64,000 bases of DNA from Azospirillum oleiclasticum (GTDB taxonomy: Bacteria > Pseudomonadota > Alphaproteobacteria > Azospirillales > Azospirillaceae). Shown here piece after piece: positions 34,153 through 43,922 of the stretch (position 1 is the stretch's first letter; each line of letters starts with the position of its first letter). A model generated the notes under the pieces. That model worked only from the letters and a program-made list of their open reading frames with translations. It was not told where the DNA came from and ran no database searches. The stretch spans positions 1 through 64,000 of the forward strand of contig NZ_JABFFR010000010.1 in assembly GCF_013423485.1 (NCBI RefSeq), read 5' to 3'. The position numbers were made by a program, and so were the translations under genes.

Positions 34153-34785
34153 CTACCGGCGCGCGTCCGTCGCCATGCGGATGGCGAGCCCGGCCAGGAC
34201 GGTCGCCATGATCCAGCGCTGCACGGCCAGCCATGTGGGGCGGCGGGCCAGGAACAGGGCGATGGAGCCGGCCGCCACCACCAGCAGGGCGTTGACCGTC
34301 ACGCTCACACCGATCTGCACGGAGCCGAGAACCAGCGATTGGGTCAGCACATCGCCGCGCGCCGGATCGATGAACTGCGGCAGCAGCGACAGGTAGAGCA
34401 TCGCGATCTTGGGATTGAGCAGATTGGTCAGGAACCCCATCGCGAACAGAGTGCGCGGGCTGTCGACAGGAAGGTCGCGGACCTGGAACGGAGAGCGTCC
34501 TCCGGGCCTCACGGCCTGCCACGCCAGATAGAAGAGATAGACGGCCCCGGCGATGCGCAGGGCGTCGTAGGCGTAGGGCACCGCGAACACCAGCGCCGTG
34601 ATGCCGAGGGCGGAGCACAGCATGTAGACCACGAAGCCCAGCGCCACGCCGCCCAGCGAGATCAACCCCGCCCTTCGATTCTGGCAGATCGAGCGGGACA
34701 CCAGATAGACCATGTTGGGTCCCGGTGTCAGGACCATGCCGAGGGCCACCAGGGCGAAGGCCAGAATCGTCGTCGAGGTCGGCAT
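34153..34785 (-). CDS. LysE family amino-acid exporter (first)
   Basis: A 210-residue inner-membrane protein with six predicted helices and the LysE/RhtB opening ALVALGMVLTPGPNMVYLVSRS; MGFLTNLLNPKIAMLYLSLLPQF is the conserved mid-protein motif. The substrate is probably an amino acid or homoserine-lactone-like compound. It lies 10 bp downstream of a second LysE-family gene on the same strand; the two are paralogues and likely co-transcribed. Confidence 0.9.
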   Translation of the reverse strand: MPTSTTILAFALVALGMVLTPGPNMVYLVSRSICQNRRAGLISLGGVALGFVVYMLCSALGITALVFAVPYAYDALRIAGAVYLFYLAWQAVRPGGRSPFQVRDLPVDSPRTLFAMGFLTNLLNPKIAMLYLSLLPQFIDPARGDVLTQSLVLGSVQIGVSVTVNALLVVAAGSIALFLARRPTWLAVQRWIMATVLAGLAIRMATDARR

Positions 34786-34795
34786 GCGGCCCTCC

Positions 34796-35434
34796 CTACC
34801 CCCGCCGGGCCGCCAGACCCGGCACGGCGTGCGCGATGGCGTGCAGGGCGAAGCCGATGAACAGCAGGCCCGACGCGCGGGTGATCAGCAGCGCGTGCCG
34901 GCGGTAGAGGCGGCGCACCGGGGCGGCGCCGACGACCAGGATCAGCAGCAGGTCGGCCACGACGAAGCCGCAGGCCGACGCGGCCAGCAGCCAGGGCAGA
35001 CTGTCCCAGGACAGCGAGCCGGAGTCGGCGGCCAGCAACGCCGTGAACATGGCGACCGCCACCGGATAGCCCTTGGGGTTGGTCAGGCCGAAGGCGAGGC
35101 CGCGCAGCAGCGGGCGGCGCACGGCGGTGTCGACGCTGCCGTCCGCCGCCGGGCGGGCGCGCAGTGCCGTCCAGCCGATCCAGAACAGATAGGCGCCGCA
35201 CACCAGCCCCAGCAGGTCGAACACCAGCGTGCCGATGGTCTTGGCCCCGACGATGGCGACAAGCGCCAGGAAGGCCCACACCACGTCGCCCGCGAAATGC
35301 CCGCACAGGAACGCCGCCCCGGCCATGCGCCCCTGTGCGGCACCGATGCCGAGCAGCGCCAGGAAGGCCGGACCGGGGGTCAGGGTGTAGGCGGCGGCGG
35401 CCAGGGTGGCGGCCGTCAGCAGCGACAGATCCAT
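34796..35434 (-). CDS. LysE family exporter (second)
   Basis: A 212-residue six-helix protein with LysE signatures AYTLTPGPAFLALLGIG, then LLRGLAFGLTNPKGYPVAVAMF. It is more diverged from typical RhtB members than its neighbour. It starts 25 bp after the end of the bcsN-like gene, so it may be read through from the cellulose operon, though its function has no obvious link. Confidence 0.87.
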   Translation of the reverse strand: MDLSLLTAATLAAAAYTLTPGPAFLALLGIGAAQGRMAGAAFLCGHFAGDVVWAFLALVAIVGAKTIGTLVFDLLGLVCGAYLFWIGWTALRARPAADGSVDTAVRRPLLRGLAFGLTNPKGYPVAVAMFTALLAADSGSLSWDSLPWLLAASACGFVVADLLLILVVGAAPVRRLYRRHALLITRASGLLFIGFALHAIAHAVPGLAARRG

Positions 35435-35459
35435 GGGTGCGCTCCGACGGTGGGACCGG

Positions 35460-36371
35460 TCACGGCGGGGTGCCGAGGACCAGGGGCGGGATCACGCGCG
35501 GGCTGTTGCCGGTGCCCGTGCCGGTGCTGTTGCCCTCGAACTCGTTCATCGTCTCGCGCGGCAACGGCCTTGCCGTCGCGGCGGGCGGCGCGGTGCTGTT
35601 GCCCTCGAACTCGTCCATCGTCTCGCGCGGCAGCGGTCTTGCGGTCGCGGCGGGCGGCGGGCGGCGGGGGGTGGCGGGCTCGTACGGGATCGCCAGGGAC
35701 GGCCGGGCCACCGGTTCGGCTTCCAGTATGTCCGGGGCCACGGTGAGGATCAGCCCCTCGAAGGGGCGGAGCAGCGCCTCCACCGAACGGCCGCTGCCGC
35801 AGACCCGCCATTCCAGCCGGATCGCGGCCAGCGTCTCCGGCAGGATGCGCTCGCGGTCGTCGATGAGCTGCCACGCCAGCACGCAGGCCGACGTCTCGTT
35901 GCGGGCGATCGCGAAGTCGTAGTCGCCGTAGCGGTTGCGGCGCACCGTGTCGCCGATGGCCGGCTCCATGTCCGGAAATTCCCGCCTCAGCGTCTTCAGC
36001 AGCCGTTCCTCGGTGTAGAGCGGCACGGGATAGGGCCGGTCGGGCCGGGTCATGGCGCCGAAGATGCTGTCCGGCACCCATTCCACGTCCAGGCTCAGCC
36101 GGTTCTCACCGGGCAGGCTGGTGGGGTTGGCGAGGATCAGGTTGTAGCTGTCGAACACCTCGCCGATGGTGCGCCGGCGCGCCGCGATCGGGCGGGCGCC
36201 GCCGTCCTGCAGCAGCACCGGCACGTCGGCGGGCTGGATGCGGCTCCACAGGGTGGGCAGACGGTCCCCCAGGTCGCGGCGGAAGCCGGGCGCGCAGCCG
36301 GCCAGCATGGCGCCCAGGACGAGCAGTGCCACGGCCAATGTCGGAAGGCGGCAACCCACGGTCTCACCCAC
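35460..36371 (-). CDS. BcsN-like lipoprotein of the cellulose operon
   Basis: About 303 residues from the GTG at 36371, which overlaps the TPR gene's stop by 8 bp behind AGGGG. A second GTG at 36359 is equally possible, and the ATG at 36440 would overlap the TPR gene by 77 bp. A lipobox (LLVLGAMLAGCAPG) marks a lipoprotein. The middle matches the BcsN family of cellulose clusters in alphaproteobacteria (SLDVEWVPDSIFG, YDFAIARNETSACVLAWQLI). The C-terminal tail holds two copies of a 23-residue Pro/Ala/Thr-rich unit with PLPRETM and EFEGNST. Its function is unproven; it is probably part of the envelope assembly for cellulose. BcsN is my best guess, not certain. Confidence 0.7.
   Translation of the reverse strand: MGETVGCRLPTLAVALLVLGAMLAGCAPGFRRDLGDRLPTLWSRIQPADVPVLLQDGGARPIAARRRTIGEVFDSYNLILANPTSLPGENRLSLDVEWVPDSIFGAMTRPDRPYPVPLYTEERLLKTLRREFPDMEPAIGDTVRRNRYGDYDFAIARNETSACVLAWQLIDDRERILPETLAAIRLEWRVCGSGRSVEALLRPFEGLILTVAPDILEAEPVARPSLAIPYEPATPRRPPPAATARPLPRETMDEFEGNSTAPPAATARPLPRETMNEFEGNSTGTGTGNSPRVIPPLVLGTPP
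35523..35660. repeat. 69-bp tandem duplication in the bcsN-like gene
   Basis: Two adjacent near-identical copies with a 69-bp period (starts at 35523 and 35592) encode the 23-residue tail unit PLPRETM...EFEGNST twice. The period is a multiple of 3, so the frame is kept. They differ at a few positions (for example ATGAAC/ATGGAC codons). Confidence 0.8.
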
Positions 36372-38085
36372 CCCTGTAGATCGCTTGGCGCGCCGTGTCG
36401 ACGGCGTTCCGGGTATCCTCGGTCGACAGGCGGCGGTCAAGCGCCTCGAACAGTTCCAGCGCCTCGCCGTGACGATTCATGTTGTAGAGGGTCCAGCCGC
36501 GCATCAGCGTCAGCCCCCGCGATTCGGGCGCCAGCGGCAGCCGGGCGTCGAGCAGCCGCAGCGTGTCGCGGAAGCGCTCCTCCTGATAGGCGCGCAGCGC
36601 CTGGGAGGCGAGCGCGCTGGCCTTCAGGTCGCGCTGGTGCTCGGCCCCCAGCCCGCTGCCGGGCAGGTCGTGCATCACGCCGGCGGTGTCGTCCATGCGC
36701 ATGCGCGCGACCATGCCGCCATACTGCGCCTCCTCCGCGATGCGGCGGCGCTCGGCACCGCCGGCCTTGGCGGACAGGGCGCGCGCCTCCGCGAAGGAAT
36801 CCTCCGCCTCCGACGGGCGGTTCAGCTCCATCAGGCACCAGCCGCGCTGCTGCGCCAGCCCGGCGGTCACGCGGTTGGCCCGCCGCTCCCGCTCGATCAG
36901 GTCCAGGCACAGGCTCCAGTCGCGCGCCGCCACCGCCCGGTCGAGCGGGCTCGGCCCCTGCGGCCCGCCGCCACCGCCGCCCGGCGGCTTGACCACCGCG
37001 CGCAGCGCCCGGTCGACGCGCTCCGACTTGCCGCGCCAGGGAGCACCGGCGGCCACCGCCTCCTCCTTGCGGTTGAGGCCGGCGAGCGCCAGGATCAGCC
37101 CCTCCGCCGCGCGGTCGCTGGCGGCCCATTCGTTGGCACGGGTGAACCAGTCGCGCGCTTGCCCGAACTGCTTCTTGTTCTGGTAGAACCATCCCAGCGC
37201 GATCGCGGCATCGGCGTCGCGCCGCTCGGTCACGTTGCTCTCGGCGCGGGCGAGGTCCTCGGCCGGCGGGTTGACGCCCTTGGCGCCCAGCCGCTCCAGC
37301 GTGCGGCCGACGTCCAGCTCGGCCATGGCCCGGCGGACGATGGCGTAATCCTCCCCCGGTGCCGGGTTGGCGCTGCCGGCGATGTCGGCCAGTTCGCGCA
37401 TGCGGTCCTGCGGCAGGTAGCGGCTGGCCTTGAACAGGGTGTCGCGCCGCTCCGACGCCTTGGTGCAGGTGGTGGCCGCCGTGCGGAACAGCTCGAAGGC
37501 GCGGTCGGTCTGCTTCAGCTCGCCATAGGCCTCCGCCGTGCGCCACAGGCTGTCGAGACGGTTGCAGGTCAGCAGCCGCGGATCCGCCGCGGCGGCATCC
37601 ACCACCTCCTGCCAGCGCTTGCCCTCGCTGGCGCCGCGCAGCCGCGCCGTCGCCTCGGCGATGTCCAGCTCGGCCAGCAGCTTCTCCGACGGCTGCCAGG
37701 ACGGGGTCTTGCGCCGCGCCTCGGCGATGGCGGCCCGCGCCTCCGCCATCTGGCCGGCCGACACCAGCTTCCAGAAGGGAGACTCGTCCACCCCCGCCTG
37801 CACCGGCTGCGGCGCGAACAGATCCTTGGGCGGCTGCCAGGACGGATCGATGGATTTCAGCCGCGCGATCTCCGCCTCCAGCCGCGCCACATCACCGATG
37901 CGGGCGTAGTAGCGCAGCGCCGTCTCGTCGACGCGGCCGGGTGCGGCCTGTCCGCCACCGGGCTGCTCCACCTCCACCTGCACGCCGGGAGCGAGCGCGC
38001 GGGGCGTCGGCGAACCGCCCTGCTGGGCCAGCGCCGGGACGGAGAGGGCCAGAACGGATGCGGTCAGAAGCAGAAGGCGCGTCAT
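36364..38085 (-). CDS. TPR protein of the cellulose operon
   Basis: A 573-residue exported protein. Signal peptide MTRLLLLTASVLALSVPALAQ, then helical repeats: AIALGWFYQNKKQFGQARDWF, AQQRGWCLMELNRPSEAEDSF, LMRGWTLYNMNRHGEALELF. It occupies the place of BcsC, which in E. coli joins TPRs to an outer-membrane beta barrel, but here the protein ends after the TPRs and has no barrel. Internal Gly/Pro linker PPGGGGGGPQGP near 370. Overlaps bcsZ by 4 bp and the bcsN-like gene by 8 bp. It probably works as a periplasmic scaffold. Confidence 0.82.
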   Translation of the reverse strand: MTRLLLLTASVLALSVPALAQQGGSPTPRALAPGVQVEVEQPGGGQAAPGRVDETALRYYARIGDVARLEAEIARLKSIDPSWQPPKDLFAPQPVQAGVDESPFWKLVSAGQMAEARAAIAEARRKTPSWQPSEKLLAELDIAEATARLRGASEGKRWQEVVDAAAADPRLLTCNRLDSLWRTAEAYGELKQTDRAFELFRTAATTCTKASERRDTLFKASRYLPQDRMRELADIAGSANPAPGEDYAIVRRAMAELDVGRTLERLGAKGVNPPAEDLARAESNVTERRDADAAIALGWFYQNKKQFGQARDWFTRANEWAASDRAAEGLILALAGLNRKEEAVAAGAPWRGKSERVDRALRAVVKPPGGGGGGPQGPSPLDRAVAARDWSLCLDLIERERRANRVTAGLAQQRGWCLMELNRPSEAEDSFAEARALSAKAGGAERRRIAEEAQYGGMVARMRMDDTAGVMHDLPGSGLGAEHQRDLKASALASQALRAYQEERFRDTLRLLDARLPLAPESRGLTLMRGWTLYNMNRHGEALELFEALDRRLSTEDTRNAVDTARQAIYRGG

Positions 38086-39197
38086 GGGCTCAGTCCGAGG
38101 CTTCGTTCGGCAAGACGGGTCAGCAGGAACAGCACGGTGGAATAGTAATCCTCGTCAGCGCCCAACGGTGGCACCACGATGGCGTTGCCGCTTTCGGCGA
38201 TGCGGGTGGCGAGCCGCAGCACCGCCAGCATGCCGACCGACGCCGGCACTTGCGCCGTGGTGCCGCCCGGCAGCGACACGGTCGCCGGGATCGGCCCGTT
38301 GCCGAAGGGGGCGGCGAAGGCGCCGTAGGGACGGAAGTACCAGGGATCGCGGTAGCCGGCCCAGGCCAGATACAGCGGCACCCGGATCGCGTCGTAGCCG
38401 AACTGCTTGCGGAAGCCGTCGGGAAGCGTGAGCGACCCGTCCTCCGCCAGCAGCGCCCAGTCCGGCGGAAGCTGCCCCTGGCCGATCCGCGCCTTGGCGA
38501 GGAACACCAGGGCCGATCCGATCACCCCGTCCCACCCGCCGGACGGCTCCGCCGCCGCGAAGGCCTGGAAGGCGGGCATGATCAGATAGCTGGGGTTGAC
38601 GATGACGGCGCCACCGCGGCGGAACCCGGTCACGCCCGGCAGCGGCAGCGTCATGCCCGCCTGCCGCACCAGCGTGTGCTGCCGGATCGCCTGCAACAGC
38701 GCCAGTGCCGCGCCCCGCAGGTCCGCGTCCTTCCACAGCTCGGCCGCGCGCAGCAGACCCCAGGCGATCAGGATGTCGCCGTCGGTGGCGTTGTTGGGAT
38801 CGGTCACACCCTTGCCCGACTCCCACTTCCAGGCCGAGAGGCCGTCGGGGCGGACCATCAGGTTGCGCTTCGTCCAGCCCCACAGCCGGTCCACCGCGCC
38901 GCGGTCGCGCGCCGCCGTGGCGAGGACGAGGCCGTAGCCCTGCCCCTCCGAATGGCTGATGCCGCCGTTGCCGGTGTCCGTCACCCGGCCGTCGGCGCCG
39001 AGGAAACGGCCGGCGAAGCCATGCCAGGACGGCGCGTCCAGCTCCGCCCCCGCCGTCTGCGCCCCCCCCGTCTGTCCCCTGGCCGGTGCGGGCAGCACCG
39101 CGGCCAGCATGCCGGCAGCTCCGGCGCCGAGCAGCGCGCGCCGGCCCGGATCCACGCTGCCGTTGCCCCGGCCTGTGATCTTGCCCCCCACGATCAC
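38082..39197 (-). CDS. bcsZ: Cellulase, glycoside hydrolase family 8 (BcsZ)
   Basis: A 371-residue endo-beta-1,4-glucanase that edits nascent cellulose in the periplasm. It starts with GTG at 39197, 3 bp after bcsB. A twin-arginine-like signal (GRRALLGAGAAGMLAAV) is followed by GH8 motifs: DTGNGGISHSEGQGYGLVLA with the catalytic Glu, NNATDGDILIAWGL with the catalytic Asp, and YDAIRVPLYLAWAG. Its place directly after bcsB is typical of bcs operons. Confidence 0.93.
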   Translation of the reverse strand: MIVGGKITGRGNGSVDPGRRALLGAGAAGMLAAVLPAPARGQTGGAQTAGAELDAPSWHGFAGRFLGADGRVTDTGNGGISHSEGQGYGLVLATAARDRGAVDRLWGWTKRNLMVRPDGLSAWKWESGKGVTDPNNATDGDILIAWGLLRAAELWKDADLRGAALALLQAIRQHTLVRQAGMTLPLPGVTGFRRGGAVIVNPSYLIMPAFQAFAAAEPSGGWDGVIGSALVFLAKARIGQGQLPPDWALLAEDGSLTLPDGFRKQFGYDAIRVPLYLAWAGYRDPWYFRPYGAFAAPFGNGPIPATVSLPGGTTAQVPASVGMLAVLRLATRIAESGNAIVVPPLGADEDYYSTVLFLLTRLAERSLGLSP

Positions 39198-39200
39198 GCC

Positions 39201-41618
39201 CTACTCCACCCGGCGCCCGAGGCGCAGCAGCAGATGGATGGTGATCGCCAGCAGCAGCACCGACCCCAGAAGCAGCCCGAACAGCACGTCGATGCGCTGC
39301 GACAGGTTGCTCGCGGCGATCAGGAAGACGTTCCGCAGGTCGCGCGGGTTGACCAGGATGTTGTAGGTGGCGGACGGTTTCAGGTCGGCCACGCCGCCGC
39401 CGCCGCTGCGCCAGAGGGCGGCCCCGCCGTCCACGTCCGTCCACAGGGCGGCGGTGACCAGCCTCTCGGTGGCCCGCTCCGCCACGGTGGCGTCGGTGCC
39501 GGTCAGCACGGTCCAGGTGCTGCGGTCGCCGCCCGGCCCGGCGAACTGCAGCAGCGCGGTGTCGGGCAGGAAATCGTCACCGCCGACGATGGGCATCAGG
39601 TCGGTGTTGGCGACGGCGACCCCGGCCGACCCCGTCCAGCTCACCAGCTCCAGCACGCGCGACAACAGGCCCTGCAGCGACATCGGCTGGTCGGGCGGCG
39701 GGGGTGCCGTGCGTTCGGCCAGACGCTCCCAGCGCGCGGCGCTCGATTCCAGGCTCACGGGCGAGGCGCCGGCCACGGCAGCCGGGCCGCGCGCCGGCGG
39801 CCGCACGCTGCGCAGCCGCTCCACGATGCGCCGCCGCTCCGCGTCCGGCAGCGGCTCGCCGGACGCCAGCGCCTGCGACATGCGGGTGCCGGCCTCGAGC
39901 AGGCTGGCCAGCCGGTCGGGGGCGAGCTGGGTGCCGCCGAGTGCGGCCTGCGGCAGGCTGCCCACCGGCCCGATGATCAGCGCGTCGCGCCCGGCGGGGG
40001 CGTTCCAGCCGATGGACGGCACGGCGCGCAGCACCTCCCCGGCGCTCTGCGCCAAACGCGCCACAAGGGTCAGCGCCACGCCGTTCCACGCCTCGTCCTT
40101 GCCGGCGACGATCAGGTCGAAGGGCTCGGCCCGCGTCCCGTCGGAGCGCAGGAAGGGAAAGCCGGTGCGCGCGGTGGTGCCGAGGTCGGGGAGCGTCACC
40201 AGCCGGGCGAAGGTCGGCACCTCCACCTCCGAATTGTCGAACAGGGTGAAGCGCGGCTTGCGGATGGCGTAGAGGCAGTCGGTCTCCTGCGCCGGCGGCA
40301 GCTCGGCCTGGAACTCGATGCGGTTCTGGCCCGACCGGAACAGGTTCATGGGCAGCCGCATCTCCGCCCGGCGGATGTCGCCGCTGGAGCGCTGGTCCAC
40401 CTCGATGGCGCCGGCCATCCGGCCGTTGACCCGCAGGTTCAGCACGGCGCCGCGGCCCAGCTCACCCTCGAAGGCGGCGTTGATGCGCAGCGCGATGGTG
40501 CGGTCCGCCACCGGCTTGTAGTCGGCGGGCAGCCGCACGTCGAGCCGACCGGTGTAGCGGTAGCCGGTGTGGGTCACCGTCGGGACGCCGAGCTGGGCCA
40601 GCCGGTAGCGGCCGGGACCCAGCACCGTGTCGGGCCGCGACGGCACCGCAACCGGCGACGCCTCCACCAGGGCGGAGGCCTGGGTGGTCAGCGGCCGGTG
40701 GATGTCGGCGAAGCGCAGCGCCGCCTGGTCCACCTCGTCCACGGTGCGGCCGGAGACCACGATGAGGAAGCCGCCCGGTGCCGATCCCGACGGGTAGACG
40801 CCGAGGAAGGGGCCGCCGATGCCCTGCAGGATGGCGGGGGCCAGCACGCCGGCCAGCTCGTCCCGCGGCCCGATCAGCACGGCCTTGGGCGACGGCGCCG
40901 CCGGGCCGGGAAGCACCGGGGATGGCGCCTCGCCCGGCTGGGGCGCCGGCAGGGCGATGCTGGCGACGCGCGGTGCCCGCTCACCGAGCGCCAGCGCGTA
41001 ACCCTGCGCCACCAGGGCGCCCCAGCCGAGATGGTCGGGCCGCATGGTGGCGCCGACACGCAGGATCGCCAGCGGGCTGTCAGCCCGGTCGCTGGCGGCC
41101 AGCAGTTGCGGCAGCATGGCGAGGTCGGGCACCGGCGGCGGCGCGTCGGTGCGCAGCACCAGGGCGGAGCGGGCGAGATGCACCCGGCTCCACAGGTCGT
41201 AGGTGCCGCGGACGTTGCAGAAGGCGCGGTGCTGCGCCTCGTGCCGCAGGGTGATGCGGTTCTCGCCCGGCCGGATGCGGTCGGCCGGCAGGGTGATCGA
41301 GGCGGTGACCGGCCCGCGGTAGGCGGACAGCGGCAGCTCCGCCACCGGCTCCCCGTTGACGGCCAGCAGCATGCGGCTGCGCTCGGGCAGCAGGTCGATG
41401 CCGTTCTCGTACTGGATGGTCAGCACCACCTGGCGCAGCGGCGCCATCGGCGGGGCCATGGCGGTGAGGGTGATCTCGTCCGCCTCCCCGTGCATCTCCA
41501 CCTGAGCCGCGCCATCCATGACGCTCGAGAGCGGGATGGTCCGCTCGTCGCCCGCCAGCGCCGGTGCCCGCGCGGCCAGCGGCAGGAGCAGGAGCAGCGC
41601 GACGACGAGGCGCCTCAT
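39201..41618 (-). CDS. bcsB: Cellulose synthase regulatory subunit BcsB
   Basis: An 805-residue periplasmic subunit anchored by a C-terminal helix (VLFGLLLGSVLLLAITIHLLL). Signal peptide RRLVVALLLLLPLAARAPALA; then beta-rich carbohydrate-binding and flavodoxin-like domains, including IQYENGIDLLPERSRMLLAVNG and AFCNVRGTYDLWSRVH, both typical of BcsB. The ATG (41618) overlaps the bcsA stop (ATGA), fixing the start; the longer frame into bcsA is a shadow. It guides the glucan emerging from BcsA. Confidence 0.95.
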   Translation of the reverse strand: MRRLVVALLLLLPLAARAPALAGDERTIPLSSVMDGAAQVEMHGEADEITLTAMAPPMAPLRQVVLTIQYENGIDLLPERSRMLLAVNGEPVAELPLSAYRGPVTASITLPADRIRPGENRITLRHEAQHRAFCNVRGTYDLWSRVHLARSALVLRTDAPPPVPDLAMLPQLLAASDRADSPLAILRVGATMRPDHLGWGALVAQGYALALGERAPRVASIALPAPQPGEAPSPVLPGPAAPSPKAVLIGPRDELAGVLAPAILQGIGGPFLGVYPSGSAPGGFLIVVSGRTVDEVDQAALRFADIHRPLTTQASALVEASPVAVPSRPDTVLGPGRYRLAQLGVPTVTHTGYRYTGRLDVRLPADYKPVADRTIALRINAAFEGELGRGAVLNLRVNGRMAGAIEVDQRSSGDIRRAEMRLPMNLFRSGQNRIEFQAELPPAQETDCLYAIRKPRFTLFDNSEVEVPTFARLVTLPDLGTTARTGFPFLRSDGTRAEPFDLIVAGKDEAWNGVALTLVARLAQSAGEVLRAVPSIGWNAPAGRDALIIGPVGSLPQAALGGTQLAPDRLASLLEAGTRMSQALASGEPLPDAERRRIVERLRSVRPPARGPAAVAGASPVSLESSAARWERLAERTAPPPPDQPMSLQGLLSRVLELVSWTGSAGVAVANTDLMPIVGGDDFLPDTALLQFAGPGGDRSTWTVLTGTDATVAERATERLVTAALWTDVDGGAALWRSGGGGVADLKPSATYNILVNPRDLRNVFLIAASNLSQRIDVLFGLLLGSVLLLAITIHLLLRLGRRVE

Positions 41619-43879
41619 CGCTCGTCCTCCGCCGGGCGCCGGAACAGCGCGCGCAGCCCGTAACCGATCATCGCGAAGATCGCCACGGTGGCGCGCGGGA
41701 CGATGCGCGAGAAGAAATAGATGAAGCCGAACATCAGGTTCGGCGCGTTCGAGCGCTTCCGCCCGATCCACGCGTCCCAGCCCGCGCTGTTGCCGAAGAC
41801 CAGGCGCGACACGGTCAGCACCTCGTCCCGGTCGGCCGGGGCGAAGCCGGCCCCGACCAGCAGGTCGCCGCCCTTGGTTTCGATGCGCAGCAGCTTCACG
41901 CGGGTGGCGAGCGGCTGCCCGTCGATCGGATCCTCCACCGACACCAGCGGCTTCACCGCCTCCGCGACCCGCTCGCGCCAGCGCGACTCGACGCGCAGGC
42001 CGAGGCCGCCCGCCGAGACATCGACGATGACGACGGGGATCACCGTGCCGTCCTCCAGCGTCAGCTCGCCGGAGCGGTTCATCGCCACACGCTCCTGCCG
42101 GCGCACCCGCTTGCGCTCGTACACCACCGCCAGCCCGCTGGCGGCCAGCAGGAAGCTCAGCAGGTTCCACACCGCCACCGGGGCGATGGCGTCGCGGTAC
42201 TCGGGGTAGTGGATGTAGCGCCAGATGCACAGCGCCAGCCCGCCACCCAGCATCAGCGCCACCACCAGGAAGGGCAGCGCCAGCTCGGAGAAGCGGGTGC
42301 GGTCCACCTGCTCGCCCTTGGCCGTCACCTTGAAGGTGGGCTTGCGCGGGCTGATGATGGTGGAAATGGCGGCCAGCGAGATGTGCAGCGACATCACGTA
42401 TTCGTACAGTTCCGAGAACAGCGGCCAGCGCGTTCGCCCGTGCAGCAAATGCGCCAGGAAGATCGCCGAGAAGATGTGCGGCAGCACGAAGCAGGTGAAG
42501 TCGTAGAGATTGACCCGGAAGATCTCCAGCCCGAAGAACGCGTAGCAGAGCGGCGCCAGCATGAACACCGGCCGCCAGAACCAGAAGAACCAGTACATCA
42601 TCGTGCTGGTGTAGCAGAGGCGCTGGGGCACGGTCAGGCCGCGCTTGAACACCGGGTTCTTCAGGATGAAGAGCTGCATCATGCCCTGCGCCCAGCGGGA
42701 GCGCTGGGCGATGAAGGTGCTGAAGGTCTCAGGCTGCAAGCCGGCGATCAGAGGGCGCGGCAGATAGGCGCTGCGCCAGCCGCGGGCGTGCAGTTCCAGC
42801 GCCGTCTCGCAATCCTCCGTGATGGTGTCGCCGGCGATGCCGCCCACCTCCTCCAGCGCCGTGCGCCGCAGCACCGCCGCCGACCCGCAGAAGAAGGAGG
42901 CGTTCCAGCGGTCCAGCCCCGGCTGGATCGAGTAGTAGAACATCTCGTTCTCGCTGGGCATCTTCTCGAAGGTGCGCAGGTTGTATTCGACCGGATCCGG
43001 GTTCACGAAGAAATGCGGCGTCTGCACCAGGAACAGGCCGGGATCGGCCTGGAAGAAGCCGACGGTGCAGCGCAGGAAATCCACGGTGGGCACATGGTCG
43101 GCGTCGAGGATCAGCACCAGCTCGCCATCGGTGCGCTGGAAGGTGTAGTTGACGTTGCCGGCCTTCGCGTGGGTGTTGCGGTCGCGGGCGACATAGTTGA
43201 CGCCGAGCCGCTGGCACAGCTCCGACAGCACGCGCCGGCGCTCGCGCGCCGCGGCCGCGGCCTCGGGGTTGGCCTGGTTGACCTTCTGGTCGGTTCCGCC
43301 GTCGTCGAGCAGATGGACCTTGAAGCGGTCGGTCGGGTAATCGAGCGCGATCGCCGCGGCCAGCGTCGTCTCCAGCAGCTCCGGCTCCTCGTTGTAGCTG
43401 GGGATGAACACGTCCACCGTCGGCCATTCCGACGGCTCGCCCACCGGCGGCATCGGCTTGCGCACGATGGGGTCCAGGATGACGAACAGCGACAGGAAGA
43501 ACAGGGTGAAGGTCATCAGTTCCGCCAGGAACAGGATGATGCCGGGGATGAAGTTCATCAGGTCGTCGGCCGGCGGGATCGTGCCGTCGAGGCGCCAGAA
43601 GAAATAGCGCAGCGTGATGAAGGCCAGCAGCAGCACCGTCATGGTGCGCGCGTGCCACAGCCGTTCGGAGAATCGGCCGAGCACGAAAGCGACCACGACG
43701 ATGGCCACGGAAATGGCGGCGCTGGCGTCGCGCCCCACCGGCAGGGCCGCAAGGCCCAGGAACGCGGCGGCGGCGGCCAGGCACAGGATCCACAGAAGCA
43801 GGGACGCGAAACGGCGACCCGGCCCCTTCTGGCCAGGGCCGCCAAGTGGCGCGACGCTGCGGGCGGCTTCCATGGACAC
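41615..43879 (-). CDS. bcsA: Cellulose synthase catalytic subunit (UDP-forming), BcsA
   Basis: A 754-residue inner-membrane glycosyltransferase (GT2). Four N-terminal helices, then DDGGTD, LILDADHVP, TITEDCETAL and QRSRWAQG (the D, DxD, TED and QxxRW set), more helices, and a PilZ domain for c-di-GMP (RRQERVAMNRSG ... DVSAGGLGL). Starts are GTG 43879 or ATG 43873 (MEAARSV); the family gives no preference. First gene of the operon bcsA-bcsB-bcsZ-TPR-bcsN. A c-di-GMP enzyme lies 18 kb away at 21968-23884. Confidence 0.95.
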   Translation of the reverse strand: MSMEAARSVAPLGGPGQKGPGRRFASLLLWILCLAAAAAFLGLAALPVGRDASAAISVAIVVVAFVLGRFSERLWHARTMTVLLLAFITLRYFFWRLDGTIPPADDLMNFIPGIILFLAELMTFTLFFLSLFVILDPIVRKPMPPVGEPSEWPTVDVFIPSYNEEPELLETTLAAAIALDYPTDRFKVHLLDDGGTDQKVNQANPEAAAAARERRRVLSELCQRLGVNYVARDRNTHAKAGNVNYTFQRTDGELVLILDADHVPTVDFLRCTVGFFQADPGLFLVQTPHFFVNPDPVEYNLRTFEKMPSENEMFYYSIQPGLDRWNASFFCGSAAVLRRTALEEVGGIAGDTITEDCETALELHARGWRSAYLPRPLIAGLQPETFSTFIAQRSRWAQGMMQLFILKNPVFKRGLTVPQRLCYTSTMMYWFFWFWRPVFMLAPLCYAFFGLEIFRVNLYDFTCFVLPHIFSAIFLAHLLHGRTRWPLFSELYEYVMSLHISLAAISTIISPRKPTFKVTAKGEQVDRTRFSELALPFLVVALMLGGGLALCIWRYIHYPEYRDAIAPVAVWNLLSFLLAASGLAVVYERKRVRRQERVAMNRSGELTLEDGTVIPVVIVDVSAGGLGLRVESRWRERVAEAVKPLVSVEDPIDGQPLATRVKLLRIETKGGDLLVGAGFAPADRDEVLTVSRLVFGNSAGWDAWIGRKRSNAPNLMFGFIYFFSRIVPRATVAIFAMIGYGLRALFRRPAEDER

Positions 43880-43922
43880 GTTCGAAACCTGCGGAATATC
43901 CTATGGTTAAGGGAGATACATC

